Assembly: GCA_022821775.1 (NCBI GenBank)
Contig: JAJECY010000140.1
Coordinates: 1 to 37,052 of the forward strand
Direction of reading: 5' to 3'
Source of the DNA: Acidobacteriota bacterium
GTDB taxonomy: Bacteria; Acidobacteriota; Terriglobia; Versatilivoradales; Versatilivoraceae
Length of the DNA: 37,052 bases
A program made the position numbers and the translations under genes. Position 1 is the stretch's first letter. Each line of letters begins with the position of its first letter. This document shows positions 8,235 through 19,169 of this stretch, in pieces. The notes under the pieces are model-generated. The model saw only the letters and a list, made by a program, of their open reading frames with translations. It searched no databases and was not told where the DNA came from.

Positions 8235-9197
8235 ATGAGCCGCCCACCCTATTCCACTCCTGAGCTGAAGATTCTCCCTGGGGCCGGCGACCATGGAATC
8301 CGCCTGGATCGATTCCTGCAGCACCATCTTCCCGAACGGAGCCGGGCGCAGATTCAGGGACTGATTCGAGCCGGCCACGTGCTGATCGGCGGGAGCGCCT
8401 GCAAGGCCGGCTACCGAATCAAGGGTGGAGAGGAGATTCGCGTTCGCCCGGTTTCCCCCGGTCCCACCGGATTGCAGGCGGAGCCCATTCCGCTGGAGAT
8501 CGTCTACGAGGACGACGACCTGGCCGTGGTCGACAAGCGGGCCGGAATGGTCGTCCACCAGGGAGCCGGGGTGCGGACCGGCACGCTGGTGAACGCCCTG
8601 CTCCACCGGTTTCGAACTCTTTCCGAGACGGGCGGCGGCGAGCGGCCCGGCATCGTGCACCGCCTCGACAAGCTGACTTCGGGGCTGATAGTGATCGCCA
8701 GGAATGATTTCAGCCATCACCGGCTGGCCCGGCAGTTCCAGAACCGGCAGGTGACCAAGAAATACGTCGCCCTGGTGCACGGTGCGGTTCAAAGGGAAAC
8801 GGGCGAGATTCGAAGCGCCATCGGCCGGGACCGGATCCGCCGCACCAGGATGACTACCCGGACCAGGCAGGCCCGGCCGGCCCACACCGTCTATCGAGTC
8901 CTGGAAAGGCTTCCCGGGTTCACGCTGCTGGAGTTGAACCTCAAGACCGGCCGCACCCACCAGATCCGGGTCCATCTCAGCTCGGAAAAGCACCCCGTGG
9001 TTGGGGACACTCTCTATGGAGCCCCTGCCCGCGTTCTTGCCGGTGAACCGGATCGCCGCCTGCCCCGGCTGGGACGCAACTTCCTGCACGCCGCCTTCCT
9101 GAAATTCCACCACCCCCGCCACCTGACCCCCCTGGAGTGTTCCTCCCCTCTGCCCGAAGAACTGCGAAGCCTCCTGGAGCAACTGCGGGCCGGTTGA
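8235..9197 (+). CDS. RluD-family 23S rRNA pseudouridine synthase
   Basis: This 320-residue enzyme converts specific uridines in 23S rRNA to pseudouridine. An N-terminal S4 RNA-binding domain (about residues 20-80, RLDRFLQHHLPERSRAQIQ) precedes the RluA/RluD catalytic domain. The catalytic Asp lies in the HRLDKLTSG motif, and the GRTHQIRVHL block follows. I chose the ATG at 8235; an in-frame TTG at 8190 overlapping the lgt stop would add 15 unconvincing residues. An RluD-type gene after lspA or lgt is a common arrangement. The exact target positions cannot be told from sequence alone. Confidence 0.92.
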   Translation: MSRPPYSTPELKILPGAGDHGIRLDRFLQHHLPERSRAQIQGLIRAGHVLIGGSACKAGYRIKGGEEIRVRPVSPGPTGLQAEPIPLEIVYEDDDLAVVDKRAGMVVHQGAGVRTGTLVNALLHRFRTLSETGGGERPGIVHRLDKLTSGLIVIARNDFSHHRLARQFQNRQVTKKYVALVHGAVQRETGEIRSAIGRDRIRRTRMTTRTRQARPAHTVYRVLERLPGFTLLELNLKTGRTHQIRVHLSSEKHPVVGDTLYGAPARVLAGEPDRRLPRLGRNFLHAAFLKFHHPRHLTPLECSSPLPEELRSLLEQLRAG

Positions 9198-9222
9198 CGG
9201 TCGCCAACCTCCCCTCTATACT
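9194..9222 (+). promoter_or_regulatory. Predicted sigma70-type promoter giving a leaderless mRNA
   Basis: TTGACG (9194-9199) and TATACT (9217-9222) have an exact 17-bp spacer. The ATG of the downstream VWA gene starts 7 bp after the -10 box, where transcription would be expected to begin. No Shine-Dalgarno sequence is visible. The -35 box overlaps the stop of the pseudouridine synthase gene. Confidence 0.65.
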
Positions 9223-9228
9223 TTTCCC

Positions 9229-10212
9229 ATGAACGGTTTGCGCAATGGACGCCCGAGATTCCGTTGGAGGGCAGTCCTGGCCGGCTTGATCCTGGCGGGC
9301 GGGCTGGCATTCCTCGGCACCCAGGTCCTGGCCCAAGGCGAGAGCAGTGGCGGCGCGGGAGGCTCCAAGAGTTCCCAGGAACGGATTCAGGTCGACGTCG
9401 ACCTCGTCAACGTCCTCTTCACCGCCCGGGACAAGAAGGGGAATCTGGTTCCGGACCTGACTCGAGATCGTGTCAGGGTCTTCGAAGACGGCCGGCTGCA
9501 AACCATCACCAACTTTTCCCGAGAGTCGAATCAGCCTCTGGCCATCGTCCTGCTGATGGATAGCAGCTCCAGCGCCAGGGCCAGCCTCAAGGTGCAGCAG
9601 GAGGCTGCCATCGACTTCCTCCACAACACCATTCAGCGCAAACGGGACAAGGGGTTGTTGATGACCTTTGACTCCACCATCGACGTGCTGCAGGACTTCG
9701 TCGACGATCCCGACAGATTGTCCAAGGCCGTCAAGTCAGTGAGAATCGGCGGCGGGACCAAGATGTTCGACGCCATTCAGGTCGCTTGTCAGGAAAAACT
9801 GGGGGGGCTGATCGGACCGAGACGCATCCTGGTCCTTATCGGCGACGGCGACGACAACATGAGCTATGAAACGCTGGACTCGGCCATAGCCGTCGCTCAA
9901 CGATCCGAAGTATCCATTTACAGCATCAGCACCAACAACAGCGGATTCTTCGGGATGTCACAGCCCAAGCAGGACAAGATCCTGAAGCGTCTGGCCGAGA
10001 CCACCGGGGGCAGAGCCTACTTCCCGCCCAAGATCGACGACCTGGCCATGAGCTTCTTTCGAGTTTCGGAGGAACTGCGCAGCCAGTACTCGGTGGCCTA
10101 CCGCTCCACCAACACCAGCCGCGATGGCGCCTTCCGTCGAATCAAGATCAACGTAAAGGGCAAGAAGGTCAAGCTGCAGTACCGGAAGGGATACTACGCG
10201 CCTACCAGTTAG
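9229..10212 (+). CDS. Secreted VWA-domain protein, acidobacterial VWFA-related type
   Basis: This is a 327-residue protein. Residues about 14-36 form a signal peptide or membrane anchor ending at VLAQG. A short beta domain follows (VDVDLVNVLFTARDKKG, then LTRDRVRVFEDG) and then a von Willebrand factor A domain. The metal-binding MIDAS is intact: DSSSS near residue 107, with further acidic positions including GDGDDN. The C-terminus ends with the SQYSVAYRS...RKGYY pattern typical of TIGR03436. VWA domains mediate protein contacts through a bound divalent metal; partner and process are unknown. A paralogous gene follows 75 bp downstream. Expression probably starts from a leaderless promoter. Confidence 0.88.
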   Translation: MNGLRNGRPRFRWRAVLAGLILAGGLAFLGTQVLAQGESSGGAGGSKSSQERIQVDVDLVNVLFTARDKKGNLVPDLTRDRVRVFEDGRLQTITNFSRESNQPLAIVLLMDSSSSARASLKVQQEAAIDFLHNTIQRKRDKGLLMTFDSTIDVLQDFVDDPDRLSKAVKSVRIGGGTKMFDAIQVACQEKLGGLIGPRRILVLIGDGDDNMSYETLDSAIAVAQRSEVSIYSISTNNSGFFGMSQPKQDKILKRLAETTGGRAYFPPKIDDLAMSFFRVSEELRSQYSVAYRSTNTSRDGAFRRIKINVKGKKVKLQYRKGYYAPTS

Positions 10213-10287
10213 CCGGCCCCCTGTCCCGAACGACACAAGGGTTGAAAGGGGCGAATCAGGGGCGTTGTCAACAAGGGCAGTTGCTGC

Positions 10288-11337
10288 ATGTCGAAACCGC
10301 AAACCAGGTCGCCGGGACTCGTCATCTTCGCTTGCCTGATCGCCCTCTGCCTGTCAACGGGTCCGCAACTGCCGGCCCAGTCCCCGGCGGGCGGCGGCAC
10401 CGAGCAGGACGCCTTTACTCTGAAAATCCCGGTCAACCTGGTGCTGGTGCCGGTTTCCGTCCGGGACAGCAACGATCAACCACTCTACGGCTTGGAGAGG
10501 GAGGACTTCAGAGTCTTTGAGGAGGACGTGCTGCAGAGACTCACCTATTTCTCTTCGGACCCGCTTCCACTGTCGGCCGTGCTGCTGATCGACCGAACTC
10601 TCAATTCCCAGGCCCAGTCACGGCTGGAGGCCACGCTGCTGGCCCTGATCGAGTCCTTCAGCGCCTTTGACGAAATAGCCGTTATCAAGTTCGACCACAC
10701 CCCGAACCAGCTCCTGGACTTCACCCTGGACAAGAGAAAGGTTCTGGAAGCCTTGAGAAGCAGGATCAACTGGGAGCCCCATTCACCGGCAATGACCAGC
10801 GGCCCCTTCTCCCGCAAAACCAGCGTGGGAGGCATCGAGCTGGAAAACGCTCGGGGCACGGTGCAACCGCCCAAGACCTGGAACACCCATATTCACGACG
10901 GAGTGTTCGCGGCGGTCCAGGCCCTGCGGCGCCGGCGGTCTCGTGAACGGCGAAAGATGATCCTGATCATCTCGGAGGGCCGAAATGCCCCCGGCAACCG
11001 CAACTCCTACGAGGACACCCTGGAGGCCCTGCTGCGGGCTGAAATCGTGGTCTACGGGATTACTCCGGTGAGATCGGTTCTCACGGGAGGCGCTGTCGCC
11101 AAGTATGCCAACGCCACCGGGGGAGAGATGCTGTTTCCGTTCAAGGCCGACCGCCTGGCCAGGACCTATCCGATCATCACCCGGTCCGCCCGGAACCAGT
11201 ACGTGTTGGGCTACATTCCCAACACCTTGCCCGATACGGTCTCGTTCCGCAGGATCCGGGTGTACGTGGAGAGCAATCGCATCAAGAACCTCACGGTGAA
11301 GAGCCGCAAGGGCTACTACGCCGTCCCCGCCTTCTAA
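10288..11337 (+). CDS. Secreted VWA-domain protein with a degenerate MIDAS (paralogue of the previous gene)
   Basis: This is a 349-residue protein. A signal peptide spans about residues 8-32, ending LPAQS. It has the same layout as the upstream paralogue: a beta domain (IPVNLVLVPVSVRDSN, REDFRVFEED), a VWA domain, and a terminal YVLGYIP...SRKGYYA segment. The position of the metal motif reads DRTLNS, so the second serine of DxSxS is missing and metal binding may be altered or lost. A roughly 40-residue insertion (about 160-200) separates the early VWA strands from HDGVFAAVQALRRRR. The gene ends tail to tail with queE and overlaps it by 4 bp. Function is unknown; a structural partner role for the intact paralogue is a guess. 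Confidence 0.85.
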   Translation: MSKPQTRSPGLVIFACLIALCLSTGPQLPAQSPAGGGTEQDAFTLKIPVNLVLVPVSVRDSNDQPLYGLEREDFRVFEEDVLQRLTYFSSDPLPLSAVLLIDRTLNSQAQSRLEATLLALIESFSAFDEIAVIKFDHTPNQLLDFTLDKRKVLEALRSRINWEPHSPAMTSGPFSRKTSVGGIELENARGTVQPPKTWNTHIHDGVFAAVQALRRRRSRERRKMILIISEGRNAPGNRNSYEDTLEALLRAEIVVYGITPVRSVLTGGAVAKYANATGGEMLFPFKADRLARTYPIITRSARNQYVLGYIPNTLPDTVSFRRIRVYVESNRIKNLTVKSRKGYYAVPAF

Positions 11338-11969
11338 ACCCCTCTGACCTCCGGGCTCCAGATGTACTTGTGCATCTGCAGTTGCAGGCGCACTTTCAGG
11401 TTGTCCTCCAGGAGCCATTCCGCCAGTTGTCGGGGGGGCAGCTTCTCGAACACGGTCGAGAAGAGGACTGAACAGCGGTCGGTGAGCTTGTGCTCCTGCA
11501 GGGCCCTTCTGGCCCAAAGGTAGTCGGCTCGATCGCCGATCACGAACTTCACTTCGTCCCTGCATTGAAGCTTGGCCAGGTTGGCGTAAAGATTGCGCCG
11601 TGATTCTCCGCTCCCGGGGCACTTCAAATCGAGAATCTTGATGACCCCGGAATTGACCCGGCCGACATCCAGGCTGCCGCCGGTCTCCAGCAGGACCGTG
11701 TAGCCTCTGCCGACCAGCTCGTCCATGAGCGGAAAGACCTCCTCCTGCAAGAGGGGTTCTCCTCCGGTGAGCTCGACCAGAGTACAGTCATAAGACGCTA
11801 CCTCCCGCAAGACCTCCTCAACGGAGTAGTCCTTGCCCTCATAAAACGCGTACTCGGTGTCGCACCAGGAACACCGCAGATTGCAGTAGGTCAACCTCAC
11901 GAATACGCAGGGCAACCCCGCGTAGGAGGACTCTCCCTGGATGCTGCGATAGATCTCGTTGACTTTCAT
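11334..11969 (-). CDS. queE: 7-carboxy-7-deazaguanine synthase (radical SAM)
   Basis: This 211-residue radical SAM enzyme makes 7-carboxy-7-deazaguanine in the preQ0/queuosine pathway. The N-terminus NEIYRSIQGESSYAGLPCVFVRL is typical. The [4Fe-4S] cluster motif is CNLRCSWC (CX3CX2C), followed by DTEYAF. The SAM-binding ELTGGEPLLQ segment is clear, and the C-terminal QLQMHKYIW matches the family. The ATG at 11969 is preceded immediately by module F of the interspersed element, so transcription may enter from the repeat region. No queC, queD or queF lies in this window. Confidence 0.94.
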   Translation of the reverse strand: MKVNEIYRSIQGESSYAGLPCVFVRLTYCNLRCSWCDTEYAFYEGKDYSVEEVLREVASYDCTLVELTGGEPLLQEEVFPLMDELVGRGYTVLLETGGSLDVGRVNSGVIKILDLKCPGSGESRRNLYANLAKLQCRDEVKFVIGDRADYLWARRALQEHKLTDRCSVLFSTVFEKLPPRQLAEWLLEDNLKVRLQLQMHKYIWSPEVRGV

Positions 11970-11970
11970 T

Positions 11971-12385
11971 CCGGGCGGATCATGCGGGAGTGAAACAAGG
12001 GAGGTTCATGGCCTGTCGGGAACAAGATTATTTAACATCGATGCACAGGATATACAGGATTTACAGGACGAGAGCTTCCTGCACGAGAAGCCAGCTCAGA
12101 CGATGATCCGGTGCGGTCTTGCGGATTCCCGGTATGAAAAGCTAGCCGTTTCCTGAAAAGAATCCTGTATATCCTGTGCATCGATGTGAATCAAAAATTT
12201 GCCCATGCTCGACTTTGAACCGGTTTCCAGCCAACAGAAGTCATGGGATGAAGTCTACCCGAGGGCACGGGCCGGGTTGCCGGGCCACAGCCCTGTCGAT
12301 GCGGCTGAGCCGTCCCGCTTCGTGTCCCTTCGTGGTCCTTCGTGTGTCTTCGTGGATAACTCTTTTTCTTTTGTTTCAAATAAGC
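11971..12385 (-). repeat. Composite intergenic element, locus 2 (C-A-F, reversed)
   Basis: Read on the minus strand, module C comes first (12385-12316, with TTATCCACG at 12359-12351), then module A (12187-12034, 154 bp), then F (about 12001-11971). Module A is bounded by inverted ACATCGATG-CACAGGAT arms of about 26-35 bp. Its interior is recognisably homologous to the copy at 32362-32514 (shared GGAAACGGCT, then AATCCGCA, then GTGCAG.A). No module B is seen. The element fills the gap between queE and era, ending 14 bp from the era stop and touching the queE start. No ORF here is convincing. Confidence 0.8.
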
Positions 12386-12398
12386 AGGGGATTTGCCT

Positions 12399-13367
12399 CT
12401 AGCGAATCTCCAGTTCGCTGTCCAGAAACCGAGGATCGTCACGCCATTTGGATCTCACCTTGACGAACAGATCCAGATAGACCGGCTTCCCCAGCAGGCG
12501 TTCGATGTCTTTGCGGGCCGCGGTGCCGATGGCTTTCAGCTTCTGTCCCTGGCGTCCGATGACAATTTTCCTCTGGGACTCTCTCTCCACGCAGATGTCG
12601 CAATAGATCCGCGCCCTGGACGGCTCTTCCTCCTCTTCGAATCGCTTCAGAACAACGATGGTGGAATAGGGAAGTTCCTGCTCGGTTTGCCTGACCACCT
12701 TCTCCCGAACCATTTCGGCCGCCAGAAAGCGCTCCGGCGAATCGGTGAACTGGGAGTCGGGAAAGTAGGCCGGCCCGGCAGGCAGAACTTTCAGGATCTG
12801 CTTCAAAAGCAGGTCCAGGTTGTCTCCCTTCAGGGCGGACACGGGGATTATTTCGGCAAACTGGAACTGCCTGGAATAGAAATCCATAAGGGGGAGCAGC
12901 CTGGCCTTGGCCAGCAGGTCTATCTTGTTGAGCAGCAGCAGCGTCGGCAGGTTGCGCTGCTTGATCAACTCCAGCAGGTAGCGGTCGCCGGAACCGAAGG
13001 CGGCAGTGGCGTCCACCATGGCCAGCAGCAAGTCGATGCCCTCCAGGGCATCGTAAACCGCCCGCATCATTCGCCGGTTCAACTCGTATCCGGGCTTGTG
13101 AACTCCAGGGGTATCGGCAAAGACGATCTGTCCTTCCGCCTGGGTGTGGATGCCCAGAATCTTGTGCCGGGTGGTTTGAGGCTTGTCCGAGACGATGGAT
13201 ACCTTTTCCCCCAAGAGGTGGTTGAGCAAGGTGGATTTCCCGGAATTGGGGCGGCCGAGCAGGGTGACGAACCCCGATTTGAATGCGGGTCCCGCCGCTT
13301 CGGGGAGTGAGTCTCCAGCAGAAAGCACTTGAACCGGAAGTCCTTCCTTGGCATTCATGGGCGTCAT
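12399..13367 (-). CDS. era: GTPase Era, 30S ribosomal subunit assembly
   Basis: This 322-residue GTPase binds 16S rRNA near its 3' end and helps 30S maturation. The G motifs are G1 GRPNSGKST (serine where valine is usual), G3 DTPG, G4 NKID and G5 SAL. A C-terminal KH RNA-binding domain carries VIGRQGQKLKAIG. The N-terminus has about 30 extra residues before the G domain. Two in-frame ATGs (13367 and 13358) are possible; the first is used here. It lies 21 bp after the CBS-domain transporter gene and completes a phoH-ybeY-corC-era operon, a widespread arrangement joining rRNA processing factors. Confidence 0.96.
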   Translation of the reverse strand: MTPMNAKEGLPVQVLSAGDSLPEAAGPAFKSGFVTLLGRPNSGKSTLLNHLLGEKVSIVSDKPQTTRHKILGIHTQAEGQIVFADTPGVHKPGYELNRRMMRAVYDALEGIDLLLAMVDATAAFGSGDRYLLELIKQRNLPTLLLLNKIDLLAKARLLPLMDFYSRQFQFAEIIPVSALKGDNLDLLLKQILKVLPAGPAYFPDSQFTDSPERFLAAEMVREKVVRQTEQELPYSTIVVLKRFEEEEEPSRARIYCDICVERESQRKIVIGRQGQKLKAIGTAARKDIERLLGKPVYLDLFVKVRSKWRDDPRFLDSELEIR

Positions 13368-13388
13368 CCCTGTTCCGGAGAACGATCC

Positions 13389-14669
13389 TCACCGCCCGAG
13401 CTGCGGCGGAGCATTCTGCCGGGCAAGCAACTTGCTGATTCTGCGGTGGTCGGCCTCCTGCACCTCGAACAGCACTCCCTGGGTGTCGTACTTCTCTCCC
13501 TTGCGGGGAACCCTGCCGAACACCGTGGTGAGGAAACCGGCCACGGTGGTGGTCTCTTCGCTGTGCAGCCTGATGTGGAACAGGTCCTCGACCTCCTGGA
13601 TAGCCGTATTCCCCGGGATGAGCCAGGAGCCGTTGGCGTCCTTTTCCAGCGGTGGATTCTCGGCGACCTCGTCTTCGTCATGGATCTCGCCCGCGATCTC
13701 CTCCAGGATGTCCTCGATGGTCACCAATCCGGCCACTCCTCCATGTTCGTCAACCACGATGGCCATGTGGGAGGACTGGCGCTGCAATTCCGCCAGCAAC
13801 TCGGCAACCCGCTTGGTCTCTGGAACGAATTGGATGGGCCGTACCAGGCTCTCCAGGTTGTCGAGGGTCACCGGGGTATCCCAGATATCGATCAGGTCCT
13901 TCAGGTAGACAAACCCCTGGATGTTTTCCACGTGGTCGCGGTACACCGGAATCCGGGAGTGCTTGGTCGAGGTGATCAGTTGCTTGAGCATCCCGGGCGT
14001 GGCCTTGACGTTGATGGTCACCATATGGGTTCGGGGAACCATGATGTCCCCGGCCACGGTCTCGCCGAATTCGACCACCGACTGTATGAGGTCCTCTTCT
14101 CCCTTCTTCAGGATGCCCTCTTCCTGGCCCACGTCGATAAAGGCCTGAATTTCCTCTTCGATATGCTGCTCCGTTTTTTCCTCCTCGGCCTCGGGAGCGT
14201 TGAATCGCCGGAACAGCCGCAAGCTGGACGAAAGCGGAAAGGCGATACCCTTCAAGACCGGTCGCAGCAACCGATAGATGGGTAGCAGGGTAAGGACCAC
14301 CCGTTCGGGCTTGTGAAAGGTGCAGACCCTCGGGATCAACTGCCTGAAGAGGATCACCACCAGAAACATGAGCCCCAAGGCCGCCGGCAGGGTTGTCAGG
14401 TAATCGTCGAATTGCGAATGCAGGTATCCGGTCAGGAGGATGGCGATGGAAACGCTGCAGACCTGAATCCCCACGTAGACGTCCACCTGGCTCTCCAGGC
14501 GGCTGTCCATCAACTGCTTGATCTGCCCGGCAGCCTCCGGAGAAAGCTTTTCCACCATTCGCCGCATGGCCACCTTGTTGGTGCGGCCGAGGCTCATTTC
14601 AAAGATAGACAGCAGCGTCAAGACCAGCAGGAAGAGGAGGGCAGCCAGCAGCACCCCAACCGTGATCAT
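13389..14669 (-). CDS. CNNM/CorC-type membrane protein (DUF21-CBS-CBS-CorC_HlyC)
   Basis: This is a 426-residue protein. Residues 1-150 form a DUF21 (CNNM) transmembrane region with about three hydrophobic helices. A CBS pair follows at about 200-325, with VPRTHMV, HSRIPVYRDHVENIQGFVY and HMAIVVDEHGGVAGLVTIED. The C-terminal CorC_HlyC domain spans about 340-420 (GNTAIQEVEDLF, TVAGFLTTVFGRVPRKGE). Related proteins are implicated in Mg2+/Co2+ efflux; older annotation calls them hemolysins, which is not supported here. Its start overlaps the ybeY stop by 4 bp (ATGA), so the two are translationally coupled. Confidence 0.93.
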   Translation of the reverse strand: MITVGVLLAALLFLLVLTLLSIFEMSLGRTNKVAMRRMVEKLSPEAAGQIKQLMDSRLESQVDVYVGIQVCSVSIAILLTGYLHSQFDDYLTTLPAALGLMFLVVILFRQLIPRVCTFHKPERVVLTLLPIYRLLRPVLKGIAFPLSSSLRLFRRFNAPEAEEEKTEQHIEEEIQAFIDVGQEEGILKKGEEDLIQSVVEFGETVAGDIMVPRTHMVTINVKATPGMLKQLITSTKHSRIPVYRDHVENIQGFVYLKDLIDIWDTPVTLDNLESLVRPIQFVPETKRVAELLAELQRQSSHMAIVVDEHGGVAGLVTIEDILEEIAGEIHDEDEVAENPPLEKDANGSWLIPGNTAIQEVEDLFHIRLHSEETTTVAGFLTTVFGRVPRKGEKYDTQGVLFEVQEADHRRISKLLARQNAPPQLGR

Positions 14670-15094
14670 AGGAGTTCTCTCTGTAGCCGCAGCTCCTTGC
14701 GGCGCATCTGCCCCTGATCGAGCTCATGGTCGAAGCCCAGCAGGTGGAGCCAGCCATGAATCATGAGCGTGCAGATCTCCCGTTCCAGGGAGTGATTTCG
14801 CGTGAGGGCTTGTCGATGGGCGGTTTCAATGGAAATCATCATATCACCCAGGTAGGGATTGTCAACGCCGGCCGGGAGGGAATCCTGTCCCGGGAATGAG
14901 AGGACGTCGGTGGGTTCGTCCTTGCCCCGAAACAGGCGGTTGTAGCGACGAATGGTTCGGTCGGAGGTCAGAACAACGCTGAAGTCAATCGCGTCCGACC
15001 CGGCGCGGCCGGCAAGTCCGAGGGCAAACCGGCGAAGCCGTTTCAGCGGGACCGCATGCCGGCGCTGGCGGTTGAGAACTAGGACCTCGGGCAT
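14666..15094 (-). CDS. ybeY: Endoribonuclease YbeY, 16S rRNA 3'-end maturation
   Basis: This 142-residue metal-dependent RNase is involved in 16S rRNA 3' processing and ribosome quality control. The zinc motif HGWLHLLGFDH (H-x3-H-x5-H) is intact, and TDVLSFPGQ and YLGDMMIS precede it as in the family. The ATG at 15094 (MPEVLVLNRQ) gives the normal length; upstream in-frame sequence overlaps phoH and looks like out-of-frame coding. The gene lies 37 bp after phoH and overlaps the following CBS-protein gene by 4 bp. Confidence 0.95.
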   Translation of the reverse strand: MPEVLVLNRQRRHAVPLKRLRRFALGLAGRAGSDAIDFSVVLTSDRTIRRYNRLFRGKDEPTDVLSFPGQDSLPAGVDNPYLGDMMISIETAHRQALTRNHSLEREICTLMIHGWLHLLGFDHELDQGQMRRKELRLQRELL

Positions 15095-15131
15095 CAATGA
15101 CGACCTGGGGAAACCATCGGCGCGGCGCAGT

Positions 15132-16154
15132 CTATTCCTGCTTGGGATCAGTCTCCGGAGTCGGGTCGGAATCCGGCAGGAGGTCGGGCGCGCGTGAGGC
15201 GTCCGGCTTCTCCGACTGGTAGGCGTCGTAGGCGCGAACGATCCGTTGCACCAGGGGGTGGCGGACCACATCGCCTTCGTGAAAGTAGACGAATTCGATG
15301 CCCTTGACCTTGGAGACTATACGGGTGGCCTCCACCAGCCCGGAGACCTTGCCGGGCGGCAGATCGATCTGGGTGATGTCTCCCGTGATCACCGCCTTGG
15401 AATGAAAGCCGATGCGCGTCACAAACATCTTCATCTGTTCCGACGTGGTATTTTGCGCTTCGTCGAGAATCACAAAGGAATCGTTGAGTGTCCGGCCTCG
15501 CATGAAGGCGATCGGTGCGATCTCGATGGTGCCCCGTTCCAGGTAGCGATCCACCTTGTCGATGTCCAGCATCTCGTAGAGGGCATCGTAGAGCGGCCGC
15601 AGGTAGGGGTCCACCTTCTCCTGCAGGCTGCCCGGCAGGAAGCCCAAGCGCTCGCCGGCCTCCACGGCAGGTCGGGCCAGGATGATCCGGTTGACCTGCC
15701 GAGCCAGCAGGGCGGCCACGGCCATGGCTACGGCCAGGTAGGTCTTCCCGGTGCCGGCCGGGCCGATACCGAAAACCATGTCGAACTTTTCGATGGACTG
15801 AAGGTAGAGGTGCTGGTTGAGGCTTCGGGGAGTGATCTGTTTTCTGCCCGAAAGGCGCCTCCGAGGAGCGAGAACACAGTCTTTCAGGCGAACCTTGGGG
15901 TCTTCCGAAATGATCTTCAGGATGGACCGGAAGTCTCCGTTGTTGAATTGGAATCCCTGCTCCCGGACCTGATTGAAGTCCCGCACCGCCCGTTCCACGA
16001 CTTCAACATCCCCTGTCTTCCCTTCAATGACCAGGGTCTCGGACGCCAGGGAAAGTCTGACGTCGAATGCGTTTTCGAGAAAAGCCAGGTTCTCGTCGAG
16101 GGTGCCGAAGATCGCCTCCGCCCCATGGCCGAGGGCGACACTCTTCTTCATCAT
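15132..16154 (-). CDS. phoH: PhoH family ATPase
   Basis: This is a 340-residue protein. A short N-terminal domain (about 1-110) precedes a P-loop NTPase. Walker A reads GPAGTGKTY near residue 130 and Walker B reads FVILDEAQN, followed by TSEQMKMFVTRIG and VITGDITQIDLP, all characteristic of PhoH/PhoL proteins. The last 30 residues are a Pro/Asp-rich tail (LLPDSDPTPETDP). PhoH-like proteins are predicted RNA-acting ATPases, and the genetic link to ybeY and era supports a role in rRNA metabolism. MMKK offers two adjacent ATGs; the first is used. Confidence 0.95.
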   Translation of the reverse strand: MMKKSVALGHGAEAIFGTLDENLAFLENAFDVRLSLASETLVIEGKTGDVEVVERAVRDFNQVREQGFQFNNGDFRSILKIISEDPKVRLKDCVLAPRRRLSGRKQITPRSLNQHLYLQSIEKFDMVFGIGPAGTGKTYLAVAMAVAALLARQVNRIILARPAVEAGERLGFLPGSLQEKVDPYLRPLYDALYEMLDIDKVDRYLERGTIEIAPIAFMRGRTLNDSFVILDEAQNTTSEQMKMFVTRIGFHSKAVITGDITQIDLPPGKVSGLVEATRIVSKVKGIEFVYFHEGDVVRHPLVQRIVRAYDAYQSEKPDASRAPDLLPDSDPTPETDPKQE

Positions 16155-16248
16155 GCCGGGTGGTCTGGTCTCCTCCTCAGGTGATGGGATGCCGGAGAGT
16201 GTGACACAGCCGCAGGCCGGCGGTCAAGGCGGGGAGACTCGAGGGCAG

Positions 16249-16863
16249 GCTTGCCTGAAACAGCCCGGTTTCGCGCTGCATGCGACGGAGCAAAAAGAGT
16301 TATCCACGAAGACACACGAAGGACGACCAAGACACACGAAGTGAGACGCCGAGGGGAGCCAGCACCTTTCCGTGTTCCCGATACGCCATCCGGATCTCCT
16401 GTTTCTCTCTCGAATGATCCGCCCGTCGTGGGGGCGGGGGGGGCTGCTTGCCTGAAACAACAAAAAAAGAGTTATCCACGAAGACACACGAAGGACGACG
16501 AAGGGCCACGAAGAATACAGGAAGGGGAAAAAGAACTCCATCAAGGGCACGAAGTGACGCCCTTCACATTCCGGCGTCTGGTCTCGGCCCCGTGCGCCAC
16601 AAGATCGATTAACATCGATGCACAGGATTTACAGGATGATCGTCCTCAACCGCCTTGCCCCGATTGCAGGCATCCTGTGTCTCGTTTCGCGCGAGTCGGC
16701 TTTCCCTGCAGCAGCGTCCCGTCCTGGTAATCCTGTCTATCCTGTTCATCCATGTTCTTATGCTTTTTTGTTGGAGGAGGTCCGTCAGTCTTCGTGTCTA
16801 TTCGTGTTCATTCGTGGTTCGTCTTTCATCGACAACCCCCTGTTTCAATCTCGTATGATCCGC
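16249..16863 (+). repeat. Composite intergenic element, locus 3 (C-F-C-A-B-F, most complete)
   Basis: This block occupies most of the 744-bp gap between phoH and ligA. Module C with its long flank and F is at 16249-16443 (TTATCCACG at 16300-16308). A second, shorter C is at 16446-16513 (TTATCCACG at 16472-16480). Module A is at 16611-16756 (146 bp, inverted CATCGATGCACAGGAT-type arms, interior containing GCGCGAGTCGGCT). Module B is at 16790-16823 and F at 16839-16863. The 16249-16443 part aligns along its whole length with 27824-28018 and with the complement of 29273-29467. No ORF or RNA gene is evident. Confidence 0.85.
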
Positions 16864-16898
16864 ACACCAGAATCGGGGCAGCCCCCGCTCAAGCAACC

Positions 16899-19133
<2,235 letters not shown>

Positions 19134-19169
19134 TCCAAATTCAACTTTCCGGTCTAACGGAACCTGCCC

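Noticed and set aside
12176-12463. Short ORFs within repeat loci, such as those translating the motif PSWITLF
   Set aside because: The same peptide recurs wherever module C occurs, so it is repeat sequence read in a frame, not a gene.
12393-14285. Long plus-strand ORFs opposite era and the CBS-domain gene
   Set aside because: They are antisense shadows of well-supported genes.
13389-14669. Hemolysin or toxin annotation
   Set aside because: The DUF21-CBS-CorC layout is of the CNNM/CorC ion-transport type; the hemolysin name is historical.
16249-16863. CRISPR array
   Set aside because: Units are 9-10 bp, degenerate and without unique spacers, and there are no cas genes.
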